Notes: a model not told the origin generated them from the letters alone. A DNA stretch of 64,000 bases from Trichoplax sp. H2 (GCA_003344405.1 NOWV01000104.1:62001-126000); one strand, 5' to 3'; positions 44,201-63,652 are shown, counted from the first letter of the stretch. Program-made: numbers and translations.

Positions 44201-47200
44201 CATAAATACGAGTAATGATGACACTTCCGATATGCTTATATCATAAATAACATAATATTTGCATACTATCTAATATCGTAGAGGTAAAAATATTTTCTCG
44301 GATTTCATAACCACGAGCTTCTAAAAATCGAATAACTTTCAGTATTTTCATATGATCATGCATAGAAAAGGAAAATAATATCCTCTGAGAGCCTGCAACA
44401 GAAGTGATATGACATCTTGAGTAAAAACGTATATATATATTGTATTCTTAGACATGATATAGCAAAAGCAATTAAAGCATTATCACCGGCTGCAAGAAAT
44501 CTTAGCATCAATAGTAAATTTAATGTAAGGCAATATAATTATTCCTCATATCTTTGATCATCTGTCAACTTCTTATAAACGGAAGCAAACCGCTATAACT
44601 CTTAAACTGCAACCAAATTATCTCTTAAGAAATCTATTTAATACTATATAAGGTTACTTCGGTATCTCAAATTTACACGGTTAGTTGTGAAGCCTTAATT
44701 GTATATCGGTACCCTGGCTTGCAATAGCTATAAAATTAGTACCATATATTTTATATACGTACGTTTCTTCTTGATTTCGTATGTATTTTTATCAGGTCGT
44801 TTACATTCATCTTGATATCTTTGCAATTGCTTAACAATTTTCGGTGCATCTTCTACTAAAAATAGATGAATACCGAAATGACCAAGTGACTTTGCTTGAT
44901 CAGCCGCAATAGACCATTTACTTCCATTTTTCGCTTTTAAATTGCTACCGGCCAAAACCAATAGATAGACCATATCAAAATTACTACTTGACGTTGCCAT
45001 AAATAGTGGCGTTATACCATTACGATCGCATAAGTTAACATCGGCACCTTTTAAAATCAAAAATCTAGCCATTTCTTGTTCATCTGATAATAACGTTAAG
45101 TGTAGAGCCGTAGTAATCCTTTTACCTACAGCATTGATGTTGGCACCCTATAACGCAACAAAATTAAAGTAAAGTTAAACCGCAAATATTGCGTTAGCTT
45201 ATTTCTATAACACACATTTGATGAGATATTAAAGGATGACTTACTGAAAAATATGCTACAGTATTTATATTATAAATGAAGTGGCTAGTCATGACGACAA
45301 TGTGATTATTATATTCGTTAATAATTATATATGTATGATGATCAGTATTTTAAAATATTAATAACTCACTTGATCAAGAAGATATTGAACGGTCTCAAAA
45401 TGATTACACATGGCGGCTATTGTTAAAGCTGGATATAGTGGTAATTCCAATTTATCAATTTTCCAATCATCGTGGCTAAAATAACTACTAACTTTGTCAA
45501 TTGGAGTTGATTCGATGTCGACGCCATTGTCTAAACACTTTTGGAGCACTTTCAGATCATTCTCGCAAGCTGCATTGAACCATTTCCTATAGGCTAAGTA
45601 TATAAGATAATTAGCTGTAGGCAAAGTAGAATTGATTCCCTTTACATAGAGATAGCGATTACAAATCCAAAGGACTAATTTATCGCTTTAGATAACCCTA
45701 AACTAGCTATCACAATTCTATGCTTAATCTGATAATTACATCGACTAAAATTAATCTTAAAGTGCATATTAAATCCAATAATGTGTGAAGAGTTCATTCC
45801 ATTGAAATATTTATTTACTTACTTGATGTAGTTGGCTCAGTTGAATCATCATTGCAATCTACCATATCATGAGCAATAAGTGAATTCACGACTTTTTGAT
45901 TATCCAACATTATAGCAATGTCATAAGCACTATAACCTTCTCTGTTTCGAATTTGACAATTAGCGTTATTTTCAATCAGTTCTTCAGCTAAATCGTCGTG
46001 TCCTAGCATAATAGCAAGGCTCAAAGGTGTCTGACCATCAGGACTACACAAGTCAATATCAGCTTCTTTCGCTATAAAATAACGTGCCATTTCCAATTGG
46101 CCCAATAATATTGTGGTGTGTAGTACTCCTAAACCGTCCTTGCTGACAGCATTTATGTCTGCACCCTGTAATTATTATCATAGAAAGAATCAAAATACGT
46201 TCCCTATTATGCTTGAGCAGGTAAAGAAAACGTGTAAAATATTTGTACAGTAATATCAGTAGCAGTGTTTACAAGATACTACATTCAGTAAGTATTATCG
46301 TAAGTTTGGTGCAGGATTTGTATATTACTCGTATCCCTATAAGATACTAGCGAGATGTACTGGCATACCATAGTAACAACACTGTGGATACAGAAGGGTA
46401 ACGCAATAGGAAATTAAATTTTTAATTATATCATGCACCAGCAATATCAAAGTAATACTATTAAATAACCCTTCTAGTCACATCGATGTTTACGGCATTT
46501 ATTAAAAAGCCAGATATACCTAAGTGTAATAATTTTGGTATACTGTATACCGAATAAAACCTTATCAGCAAATGCTGCTAATCTTTTACAGGGGAATACT
46601 AATGAGCAATATCTATAAAAGAAGCCTTGTATGGCTATAAAGTACGCTATTAAGTTTAAATCCATTCTTACGATGGCATAAATGAATTACAAACAATCGT
46701 ACACTTATGAGTGTTTCGTCGAATTAAGTAATTAACAAGGTACATACTTTAATATTATGAGAAAAGATGAATCTGCCAGTTTACAAAGTACTGTAATATG
46801 CCACCGATGTACATACTTACTTAAATTGTTAGATACTGATTGATTAGATCTCTTACAAACTAAAATTAAAATTTTTGATTTACGGCATTTATGGCATTGC
46901 AATATCTCAATCCTAGAATGTTTCCAGTTATTGCGTATAATTCACGGATAATCGATGTAAGCTAGCATTAGGAGAGGTATTTGTATACATAATTCATGTT
47001 TGGCACAATAAATGCAACCATTTCATTAACTTAAATAAAAAAATTAAAATCATGATGTTCTAACAGTAACACTTTTTACCATCTGTAATAGAAACTCGCA
47101 AGCTTCTTGACACCCACAACCTGCAGCTAAGATCAAAGCAGGATTATCGCTATTTTTCCACATCTTGTAACGAAAATTGGGCACTTTATCGCAAACCAAT

Positions 47201-49355
47201 GCTTCCATGTCTACACCATCAGCTAGACATTCTTTCAATGTTGCAATATCATTATCGCAAGCCGCTTCAAACCATATTTTATAAACTATCGGTAAGATAG
47301 AATAACTAAATATAAATGACATATCTTCAATTTCTTGTCATTAGCATCATAGAAGCAATAAAATTAAAAATAATCAGGAAATGGCATCTTCTGTTTAGCG
47401 GTAAATGAAATAAAGTACACCTTTCTGCTTATTTATGAAACTTAGCTAATTTTTCTCATCTCTCTAAAATTAGTCTTAAGAAGTGCAGGCAGTAAATTTC
47501 TAAGTTGATCAATTTTGACTGACGTTGTCATATTTAGTATACTGATGCATTTGATTTTTATCCTGTAACTGATAGGCAATAAATGGGTGTCAGTTTCTAA
47601 TTAAACTCAATGACTTACATTAAAATACTTGATGATAAAGTTGTTACTCTCACTTTTAATCACAATAGCGCATTTTGTTAGATCAAGATTGCAATGGGCT
47701 ATTACATTCTTCTAATCAGTTCAGTAAATACCATTAGATGAGAAAATGGTATGCATACTTAATATGCTTGATGTAAATCTGAACAATATGGCACTCTATA
47801 AAATTGTACTGTTATTAAATATGAATAGATTATTTAATTGTCTAAATTCGTTCGAGAAAAAGTATTTTAATTAATAGTGTAGATGTGAAGTAGCATTACT
47901 TTGAAATCTGCATCAACTACTGTTCAAAAGCTATTTTGATAAAGGTAGCATTAGATTTTGTTAAAGATTAATGCTGTTACATAGTGGTTCAGAAATTCTA
48001 ATAAATCAAGCTACCATCAACAATCAGCGATATCATTTTAGTAAGATCATGGAAAATATACGAGTTGGATGAGTTGATCTAATTATAATAGTCAACTTCT
48101 TTAAAGTTAAATTCTAATATAGTTTGTTTAAAATAACTTTATTAAGCTATAAAAAAATAAAAACATGCAGCTGATTTAACTACTTCATGTATTCTTACTA
48201 TTGATCTATAAATGATGCTAATTACTACATTACAATTCTGAAGATTTTTTAATGCCACTGTTGCAACTACAGTATACAGTAAATGTTATGATAGATATGA
48301 ACAGTATCTGTAATTTTAAATGCATAGCAATGCAGTAGTATCTTTCTCACTAATCATAGATCAGAATGACCAATTTAAAAATGGTAAGAGGTGCAACAGT
48401 AACCAGGTACGAGTCATAAATAATAACCAAACTAACTACATCATCAAAAATTAACTAAACTTGAAGGCTGTAAAGTCATTTAGCCGATAATCCTGATAGC
48501 TGATCCATCGGGAGAGATGATAGAACTTTAAGGTTCCTGTTAGTATGTACGCGTTTGTAATTAATGTAACGTAATCCCATATCCGATAATCCTATATTTC
48601 AATAAATATTAATCGATAAAAATATCTCGCAATGCGGTTAGAAAAGGGTAGTTTAAGAGGTAATAAGAGGATGAGTAACGAGAAAATAATCATTAAAGGC
48701 AAAAGTATGAATATCTCATTAATAAACTACTTCAATAAAGTACCGTACTTTAAAATTTATAGAAACACTGATAATTAACTTAAGGAATGCAAAATACAAG
48801 ATATTTAAGAAATAGATATTACTATTTCAACTGTAAATTACTGTACATTTACGTATGATGCTGTATTTGCAGTAGTGAAATCCATCGACAGATAGCTAAT
48901 AATAGGAAGGAAAAGAAACTTTTTTTCTTATTTTTGTATAATTAATTGACTACTAATCGCACACAAAGTTAGATCAATACCTTAATAACGTTAGTTATTA
49001 ACATAAAATAACATTTTTAATTTCTTTACTATCTAACAAAATGTTATTTGACAATTTTACTCATATTTAGAGATTTCTTGAGAACTTTAAAAGCCAAATT
49101 ATGAATTTAGATTAAGTACAAAGAAATATTTTTATAAGAACAAGCCCATAAACATTTTAACTCAACCTAAAAAGTAAACTGATCTCCTTTGATCTCACTC
49201 AAAGTAGAATTAAAATTGTACGATTTGGATATAATAACAGATAGAAACTAATTTTTACCTTTACCTCGTATTTCGACTTTTGATTGATCGTCATCCTCGA
49301 TTAAATTACCATGATTAGACGCTTTACTACCACAAATGGCCGACGCTGTCGCCAT
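41292..49355 (-). CDS. Ankyrin-TIR-SAM domain protein
   Basis: Eight exons join in phase to an 1118-residue protein: 49265-49355, 47080-47285, 45823-46165, 45370-45593, 44763-45147, 44267-44392, 42041-43762 and 41292-41551. Residues 31-213 and 214-416 are two related ankyrin modules, each starting W-F-x-A-A-C-x-N-D and containing G-A-(D/N)-I-N-A-V and E-M-A-R. Residues about 417-525 look like a TIR domain: I-L-F-S-F-S-M-H-D-H (first strand and turn), F-L-E-A-R-G-Y-E-I, I-L-D-M-V-N-S-I-Q-N-C-G-V-I-C-M-V-M and V-E-Y-A-R. A long hydrophilic linker rich in Ser, Asp, Asn and His (540-1030) follows, then a C-terminal SAM domain (W-S-C-D-D-V-V-N-W-L, D-G-I-A-L-F-E-L, G-H-R-L-K-L). No membrane segment is present. 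A cytosolic signalling or innate-immune scaffold is likely. It shares SAM and TIR with SARM1, but in a different order and with ankyrin in place of armadillo repeats. Confidence 0.82.
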
Positions 49356-52300
49356 TGCTGATTTAAAATACGATGAATTTGTAGTATCTATTCACAGCTG
49401 ATGTAGTATTTTGGAACAGAATCTTGTTAAAGAATTTGATGTTCGACACTTATAAAGGCTAACCAAAATGATTAGCACTAAGCATGATATATCCGTTCAG
49501 TTGAGTCTGCAGTAGAAATTGGTTAAATATGATAGCAATTGAATAACAAATATAAATGAAAATCAAGCGATGATGATAACCTTCTAAATACAAGACAAAA
49601 GGTGAACAATATTAGTACTTTCGAGACACTGATGTCAATTTTATTAATTCCTTGATAGTAGGAAGTGATGGTTGAATGACGTCTTACATTCAAGTTGAAA
49701 TAAAAGGCAGAAACAACTCTTTTACGTGGTTCAACTGACAATACCTAATTTGAATAGATCTATAAATTGAACTACAAAGGCGGCCAATGCAGATTTAATA
49801 AAAAAAATGACAGTAGTCGTTTTTCGATGAGTACGTTATATGGTTATAATTGACCATGTGTCTAATCATGATCACCAACATTGTTGACATCATGAATAGC
49901 TATCATCAATTATACTATTGTTCATCTTTATATATCGATTAAAAATATCCGTAGCATTAATAGAACAGGAGGAACCAAACAAAAATAAAATGAATTAGAT
50001 TGTAATCAAGTGGTATAATTGATATTCATTGACTAATAAATTATTTAACTCTAGTTATTTTACTATTTTTTTTATTGGAATCCTTATTTTCAGCTTATGA
50101 AAGCATAGCAATTTTAATGCAATCTATATAGTGTATGGTAGAATCAGAATAGTAAATTAGATTGGATACCTAGGTTACTGCGATAGAATACAAGTCTTTA
50201 ATTTCCCAATTAATAGCTTAAAATCTATCATATTGAGCATTTGTTGGCTTCAATAATAAAAAAAACAGGATCGCACTCTCCACTGTTCCATCAGTTATAG
50301 TTCGTATACGAAGTCAAAATATGGCTTCTTTTAATAGTAGCTGATTTAAGAATTCCAATCATGCGAGAGTATGAATAAAACTGCTTGTGTTATACATTCT
50401 ATTCTAGAATATTCCTAGAACATGAAAGATTTCTTTCGAAATTTAATTTTTCTTCAAATTGCGTTATCTCTAATTTAATAAAAAAGTAGTATATGACTAT
50501 TTAGAATGTAAATATGCATCAAAATGATAGTTTGAATTGTTCTGCCTAGATAATCACTTCAAAGATGCCGATGATGAGAGGAAAAGTAAAGTAGTAGAAT
50601 GCAACTACTGTGGATAATATCATCGCAGACAGAGATAATCCTTTTGAAAAATTACAATTTCAGGAATACAGTATGTTAACAAGTAATGTCCCTAAATTTA
50701 ATTCTTTTGCAGTTAATCTGGCATATCGATAAAATAGATTGGGTAGCCCTTAGTCGCTTACCCTACTAATCTAGTAATGATAATAGCTTTTATGACAGAA
50801 TTGCGTAAAAGGCGATCGACCTTGCTTGCTGAGAAGTATAGTATTAGCAAAATAAGAAATACAAATAGGCTACAGTGACTGATATTACTTATTATTATTT
50901 TTTAGAGAGAAGTTCTCAAATGTTCTCTAATTATATATTCCCGTCAAAGATGAACTACATTATAAGTGAGCAATAATTGAAGTTCAGTTCTTTTCCATCC
51001 GTACTGACTGTAGTACATCGAACAATATCCTGCCTTATATGGCTTTGCTACCACATAACTGCTACTCCTTGTGCTCGTTAGACTATAAAAATGAACACCT
51101 GGCCATTTGTGGCCTTTGACATTGTGCTGTTTCTCTTGTTACCTCGTTTCGTGTACTGTTTATCATTGTAAACCAGTTAAATTTCATGATACTCTATTAA
51201 TACGTTATAATGTTACGTTATTTCTATTGCTGCCAGCACATGAATAGACTAATGCGCAGTTGATATTCAACATAAATAAATTATTGAAGTATTATATCTG
51301 GATATGAAATACCGTCAGAACTAGCATGTTGTAATGACCATTGCAATATTGGTGGCACAGATAACTTACCGCATCGATCCTATACGGTTAACTCTAATCT
51401 CGAGAATAATGCTATAATGCTGTAAAGTATGTATATTGAGCAGGGCGATGAGGACTGTATCAAGTGAACAGGTTATAAGCTAGTACTAATAAGCTAAACT
51501 TTCTTAGATATTGATAATAACCTATTGACTATCTTAATTGTATTAAAATACTATCTGTAGTGCATGGCTTCTTAACCTTACTTTGTTAAGACGTACAGTT
51601 CTTCGCTAGATACTCGAACTACTGTATTCTCTAACACATAACTATTATACTGAACTAAAATCATTACGCTGCTGTTTTACGTTCAGAAAAATTTCTTATC
51701 ATGCTCGGTTTATTCATTAATCCTGGACATAAACATTTAGCGTGTTTTAGGGTTAATGTGCAAAACGAATTGTCGTCCCCTTGTTCTCTTAATCCATTTA
51801 AAAGCATAAAAAAGAGAGAGAAAAAAAAGGGTGACATTTAGTTTTACACGCAGTATGACGATGCTACAGTAGTGTATAGTATAGTGTACCTATAGTATAC
51901 TCGTATACTGTATATCGCTATTCAAATCTCTGAAAGACCAGAAAAAGTTTGACTTTTATGCTAGACTATGCGTGCAGTAAAAATCACCTTTGAATATCAT
52001 GTGATTATGGAATATGTGAGGTCGATGAAGGATTGCTGAAATAATAACCTCACTGGCAATACGACACCAAATGGGTACTTTCAACTTTCAAGCGAGGATT
52101 TCTTCTTTCTAGCCTTAATCAACGATGCTGTATGCATGTTTGGGTGCGTGTATTAAAAGAATGAATTATTAAAAGGCATATATTGTAGGACTACTTAGAT
52201 GCTTATAAGTTTTTGGACGACATGCAGTGATAGCCTTGGAGATTGGCTGAAAGCAGTTCATTTAATTTAGGAAATTAGCCGCTCTGCCTATGCATTTATA

Positions 52301-52363
52301 AATTTGTAGTCATCGGTATTGGTTTCAAGTGAGTAAGGGCTGTGCCATTCTAATCACCGGTTA
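49356..52363. other. Long divergent intergenic region
   Basis: Together with the adjoining palindrome island, this 3-kb AT-rich stretch separates two divergently transcribed genes, ankyrin-TIR-SAM and aPKC. No exon was recognised. A minus-strand open frame at 49523-49741 shows no domain. A small TATAGTATAC/TGTATA patch sits at about 51870-51920. Confidence 0.45.
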
Positions 52364-52943
52364 CTGTACGCCAGTATACGGTTGTACGTGTCCACTGTAC
52401 ATGTACAGTTGCAACGAAACACGTAAACTGTAAAAATGTACTTTTACTGCAGTTTTAAACACGCGTATATACCTGCAATATCAGCAAGTGATGCAGTACA
52501 AATATAAGAATGAAAATATTAATTTTTGGTATAGATGGGAACAAAAATATAGTACAGTACATATCATGTCCAGTATTAGGCCATACAGTCCAGTAGGGTA
52601 GAAAAAGAGGAAAAAAAAACATCGAGTCTGCTGATTGACTTGCTATTCCCATACGCTAGATTCCCAGTTCAAAACAGGCAACACCCCAGCTTGTACGACT
52701 AGTGTACAGTGTACAGTACTGTACAATACAGTATGTACGCTGTACTGTATGAGCGCTGGACTAATCCGACTTCTTAAAAGTGCCACTGCGCAGTACAGTA
52801 TCAGTTTGCACAGTACAGTACAGTATCAGTCTGAACAGTACAGTACTGTGTATTGTACTGTGTACGAAATACTGTACTTCGTGTACTGTATCGCTTTACT
52901 GAAGTACAGTACCGTACCGAGTTCGGTACACTAATACAGTATA
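52364..52943. promoter_or_regulatory. GTAC-palindrome island upstream of aPKC
   Basis: Repeated ACAGTACAGTA, GTACTGTGTAC and related words, ending about 280 bp upstream of the aPKC start codon. It contains the perfect 16-base palindrome TGTACAGTACTGTACA at 52710-52725. The composition matches the islands near the other genes. Confidence 0.5.
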
Positions 52944-53220
52944 GTTGGAAACCGTTATTGAGTCGTTAATTAATAAAATTATCATAACTTGACAAGATAG
53001 CACCACGGTAAAAAAGGCTGACGATAGCGATCGACCCCGATATTACGTAAATAATAAGTGATGAGTCACTGGTGAAGCAGTCAGTGATTCGTGATAGTCC
53101 ATCACTTTCCTCTACATTGCAACGATTCTGTTTGCCAACAAGTCAAAATTGATCTTGATCTAGTACTGCCAGTTAAGAAGTAATCTTATTATTGATATAG
53201 TTACCAGCTTTACGACTAAG

Positions 53221-58878
<5,658 letters not shown>

Positions 58879-59822
58879 ATAATTAGTTAACCTTAATAAT
58901 AATGCGATACATGAGACGTGAAGGGTGGATACCTTTAATCTACGTTAGATTTTCGAAAGTATTACATATCCCGTTTAAGTATGTTGGACTCATTTTAAGG
59001 GTGACTTTCACAAAAGGTCATTAAAATTATCAATGACTGTACTCTTACAACAAAATTTAGATTATAAGATATTCGGCCATTCACTAGTATAGTGTTAATT
59101 AATCCAATTTCATTTCATACCGAATTGGGAATACTTTCAGCTTATACTGTAGGTATTCATTGGGGCTCAAGCATTTACTAAGAATAACGTTTAGGCCTTA
59201 TACTTCTACATTTAATTTTCAAACGCGTATTGTTATTTTAAAATCTAAATGGGCAAATGAATGACTTCAGATTGAAATCGAAGTTGTATTTTGGTTAATG
59301 TGTATCATATAGAACCTAATTTTAGTTTTGTGATATTTTATTTAAAATTGTCTCGCAAATAATCACATTTTTAAACAAATAAGGCCCGTTACAGATTTTC
59401 TGTGTTAATTTTTATTTGGTGTAGGATTTATTGTTTGAATGATAGTCATCCAGAATTCTTATATAGCTCCATTATACACCTAGGCGTATACATACCTGTA
59501 ACTTTTTCAAAAATTTTATCGAAGCTGATTTTACTTTGGAATCTTTTTAAATAATTCTTGGATGCAATATATGGAATACAGCTAAAAAAATTCAATATGG
59601 TATTGGTATACAGATAGGACCACAATAAAATTCAGTTATCGAGTAAATGTTACAGAAGGACAATGTTTCATTAAAAAATTTGCTCTCAAAATTGGATTGA
59701 AAGGTGGTCATCATTATTCATTTACGTATGCAATGTTATTGTATTACATCTGAGCCAAATAATCCACTACATAATTTTTTAAAGCATTCAATAATAGCAA
59801 AATAAGACTCTTGCCACTCAAT
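58879..59822. other. Convergent 3' intergenic region between aPKC and CDKAL1
   Basis: About 940 bp of AT-rich sequence containing the 3' ends of both genes. No gene, repeat or RNA recognised. Confidence 0.45.
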
Positions 59823-62800
59823 TTAATCCCTATACCACCATTTATACATATGGGATAAAAAATCGTAGCAGCCAAGTGCTGCGATAACTATGAGAACATA
59901 GACAATGGAAGAACCAGGAACGGAATCCTTCGACTTAGATTTTGCCTTAACCTTTTCGGACTGAGTTGAGTTCTAGCGTGTATAATTTATACGATTAATT
60001 TACTGTAGAATAGCCGTATGATATCAGCACTAGAACGCTATTTCGCTAGGATTAGAGATAAAAATTATTTAGCTATATTTAAAGTAGCCTATGTAGATTA
60101 GCGAATATGAACAGTCTGAACTATCTAATTTTTCCAATTACAATAAAATTATCACAATATACATATATTACTTACTGTACTGTTGGCATCTTTTGCAGCA
60201 AATTCTTTCGAAGTAAGCGATAGGCGTGGCATATTTACAAGTGTTTCACGAACTACCCTCCCCATTAAGTAATGCTTTCCAGTTTCTATAATATCCACCT
60301 CGACCGTTTTGCCTAGTAGATCCATATCCATAGGAACTAACACCTGAAGGTTATAAATTATGAAGTAATGAATTTAATTGACTTTTAATGAATAAAGTAC
60401 TACATCCGTGGAATTGGAATAAAATAGTTAAAATGTTTAACTTAGACAGATTACATAGAGGTAATGAAATGCGTAAACTTACTTGATCATAAAATTTATT
60501 ATGACCGACGAAATGATTACCATCGTGAGATAATTCCGTTATTAGAATTCTTTGTCTCTCTCCTAGCTGCAAATTTAATAGAAAAAAACGCACATATTGG
60601 TGTCGTTTGAAAATATCCGTAATAGCTTTATATTTTGTGTCTGAAATAAATGAATAACATCCAATGAAACCTTGTGATCGTACGGACGGTAAGACTTGAA
60701 TAACTGCGTTAATTCACGAGACCTATTCTTGACTTCTTCCGTCGGTATACGTTTCATTTTTGCTGCGGGTGTACCAGGTCGGGGATAAAATTGATTGATA
60801 AATACACTTGGAAACTTGTGACGTTCAATCAAACGTAAGGTTTTCGCAAAATCCTAAAACGTAATAAAAGGTAACTTCATTAGAAAAAGAATGCATATCA
60901 TGAAAATTTGCATCCAAATGTATAAACTAAAAGCCTACATCTTTCTCTTCAGTCGGAAATCCACAAATTATGTCAGTTGCAATAGTAATACCAGGTACTC
61001 TACATTAATGTAAACAGGATAATTATTAATCTTATAGTCATTGAGCATTGATATAAAAACGGTATCGTAATATAATGTGTAGCAAATATAAATCTATGGT
61101 GGGAGGCCTTACTTGTCACTTAAATAATTCACAACCTTCTCAAAATCAGTAACAGTATATTCCCGACGCATATCGTATAGAACTTTGTCCGACCCTGCTT
61201 GGACAGGTACGTGAAGGAATGAGTATACACGAGGATGAGATAATATCTTAGCCATTTCCTATGAAATAGAAATGTGAGCGTAGAAGCTTAGCTAATCAAT
61301 TAACCGAAGGATGCAGATATACTGTACAAATTACGTCGATTATATTACTTCTAGATGTTCAAGGATATAGGGTGGATTGGTCATTCCAATTCTTAACATA
61401 GCACCGTCAGGTATGACTTTGACCAACTGCCATAGTAAATCCGGTAACGAGACGCCGATATCAATTCCATAAGCGCCTGTATCTTCGCTAGTTATCCATA
61501 TTTCAGCAACTCCTTCTGCAATTTTAGAGCGATGTTTTATGAGAATGTAGCTATTGACAATGTTATAACTAAAACAATAGCTCATTGGTCTTCCTAAAAT
61601 TTGCTTAGTTAATTCTACGCTACCATTGAAGGCAGTTTTTGCTCTTTCGACTATATCCTCGATGGGATAGCTTCCCAAATCTCCCCTTGCATGTTTTGTC
61701 TTGCAATAAGTGCATGCATTAAGGCATCTGTAAATTTGATCAGGAGTAATATCCTAAGAAATGATTTTGTGATCTTATACGATAATTATTGCACCATATT
61801 AATGCGAGCAGATGATTCGATGTTTCTTTAAATTTCACGTAAATGAAGATATCTTACTTACCCTGTATTTATAGCAATGATCTCTACCAGTGGATTTTTT
61901 CGAATTTTAGGTAGATTCAAAGGTGCACCACCCAATTTTTTTCCATTCTTTCTTTTCTGTCCAAATAATCTAACTGAATGCCCTATTCGATGAAAAGTAA
62001 TATCAATGGGATTTGAGATATAATATTATGAAATTATCATTGACGATCTGTTAAGTCAATATAAATCAATTATTTCGAAATAATTTCTAGATTGTCCTAT
62101 TCAATGCCATTACTGACGCAGGAAGTAAAATTAATGAAGATAAATATACAGTACCTTTCAATGTTTCTTCAACTACTTCAACTACGCGGTCAATTTGTTG
62201 AACCTAATTTGGTTATGGTCAGTTACACGTATGTCAATGTAAAAATCTTTTAAGGTACTGCATACGTTATTAGTAAAAGGTATAATAGGTTTGCGTAGAA
62301 ATTGTCGTATACAAATTCAAATAGTGCATGTTTACCCCTACTACACTTATACCATCCATTAAGGGGTGCCTTTTTTGACCTTGAGGAACACAACCGGCCA
62401 AAACCAGATACTTTTTTAACTCCTTCGCCTTCCGAATATCATTATAAAAGCTGTCTTCAGCTGGATTTTTGACAGCGCAGCTATTCAACAACCATAAATC
62501 AGCTTCTTCTGGTATTTCTGCGTACGAATATTTCAATAATACCATGCAAGTGCAAACGAAAGTGGTAAACATCAGACAACGTTAGCAAGGAGAAGATTAA
62601 TATTTGGAAGATATCAATTACCCTCAGAATCAAGATTACAAGAAGTGATATTGTACGTACTGTACTTCTACAGTATTTAACGAGAATGAACTACTGTACG
62701 TAGATGCAAGATGCTCCTTGGCACCTCGTTCATCACTATAAGATACAAAATTGACAGCAAACTTCCCTATCGATTTGGTACGTCAGTGAATTATACATGT

Positions 62801-63275
62801 ACTATCTATTCAATGTGTAATATTTGCTAACTAAACAAGTAAACATTAGAATATGCACTTCGGAATACAGTATTAGTGCTATACATATGTTTATACGCGT
62901 AGATTATAGTACGTACGCGTATTCTAGTTTATCGATATGACCTCAGCATGCATACAACTATCTCAATATCCTACCAGTGATTTTATATCCATAACTGCTC
63001 AATTGACCGGCCATATATTCACCATCAGATTTGTTATGTGAACATCCCCAAGTACGGATGTAGATACCTTGTGTTCCAGGGATGATACTGTCTCCAACAG
63101 CTTTTTCATCCACCTCGACATTGGAATCGCTCTTACCTTGTCGTTTAGATGGACGCGATCGTAATTTCACATTATTTCTTGATATTTTTGATCTTACATC
63201 AACAGAATACGATTCCTCTTTGGAGATTAAATCTTCGATATCTTCTACTGCGTTCCTTTGGCTATCTACGGACAT
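59823..63275 (-). CDS. CDKAL1: CDKAL1, threonylcarbamoyladenosine tRNA methylthiotransferase
   Basis: CDKAL1 converts t6A37 to ms2t6A37 in tRNA-Lys(UUU) using two iron-sulfur clusters. Exon 1 (start 63275) has a charged N-terminus, then [17 protein letters not shown]. The next exons add [13 protein letters not shown] and L-A-G-C-V-P-Q, completing the three cysteines of the N-terminal domain, then [15 protein letters not shown]. The radical-SAM motif [15 protein letters not shown] is at 61.7 kb, followed by [23 protein letters not shown] and [21 protein letters not shown] domain follows (59-60.6 kb side). The last exon encodes a hydrophobic tail anchor ([14 protein letters not shown]) and a short basic/aromatic end, stop at 59823-59825. 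The short intron near 61570 has no stop codons and can be mistaken for coding sequence. Confidence 0.95.
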
Positions 63276-63410
63276 TTTAAGTGAAGTTTTACCCTAAGTA
63301 ATTTACATGTTATGCAGTCCACTTGTTCCAAAATGTGGAAAAGAATGCCGAAAGGAATTCGCTGCAGTAGTTTGCCTTGAGCTTCGGTGCAGCGGAAGAG
63401 ATTGTAACCG

Positions 63411-63652
63411 ACAGTACAGAGAGCAAGCTGGTTGGCCAGATACCGCTACAATTGCTACAGTACAGTACATTCATTGTGCACAGTGGTCAAATGCTACAGT
63501 ACAGTTCAATGTGTTGTACTGTACATTGTACACTGTACTGTATGTCTGTACCCTCCATCTGTGCACTGCACAAATAGAATTTCCTATCCACTGTACGGTA
63601 TACAGTACTGTAAACCACTGCTACAGGGGCGTGGCAAGCCCTCTACAGTACA
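63411..63652. promoter_or_regulatory. GTAC-palindrome island upstream of CDKAL1
   Basis: Repeated ACAGTACAGTA, GTACTGTACA and TACAGTACTGTA words start about 136 bp upstream of the CDKAL1 ATG. Three overlapping plus-strand open frames across it are repeat artefacts. Confidence 0.48.

Noticed and set aside
61560-61660. Extra residues between A-F-N and E-G-V in CDKAL1
   Set aside because: They are a short stop-free intron with GTAGCG donor and CAG acceptor; removing it restores the conserved sequence.
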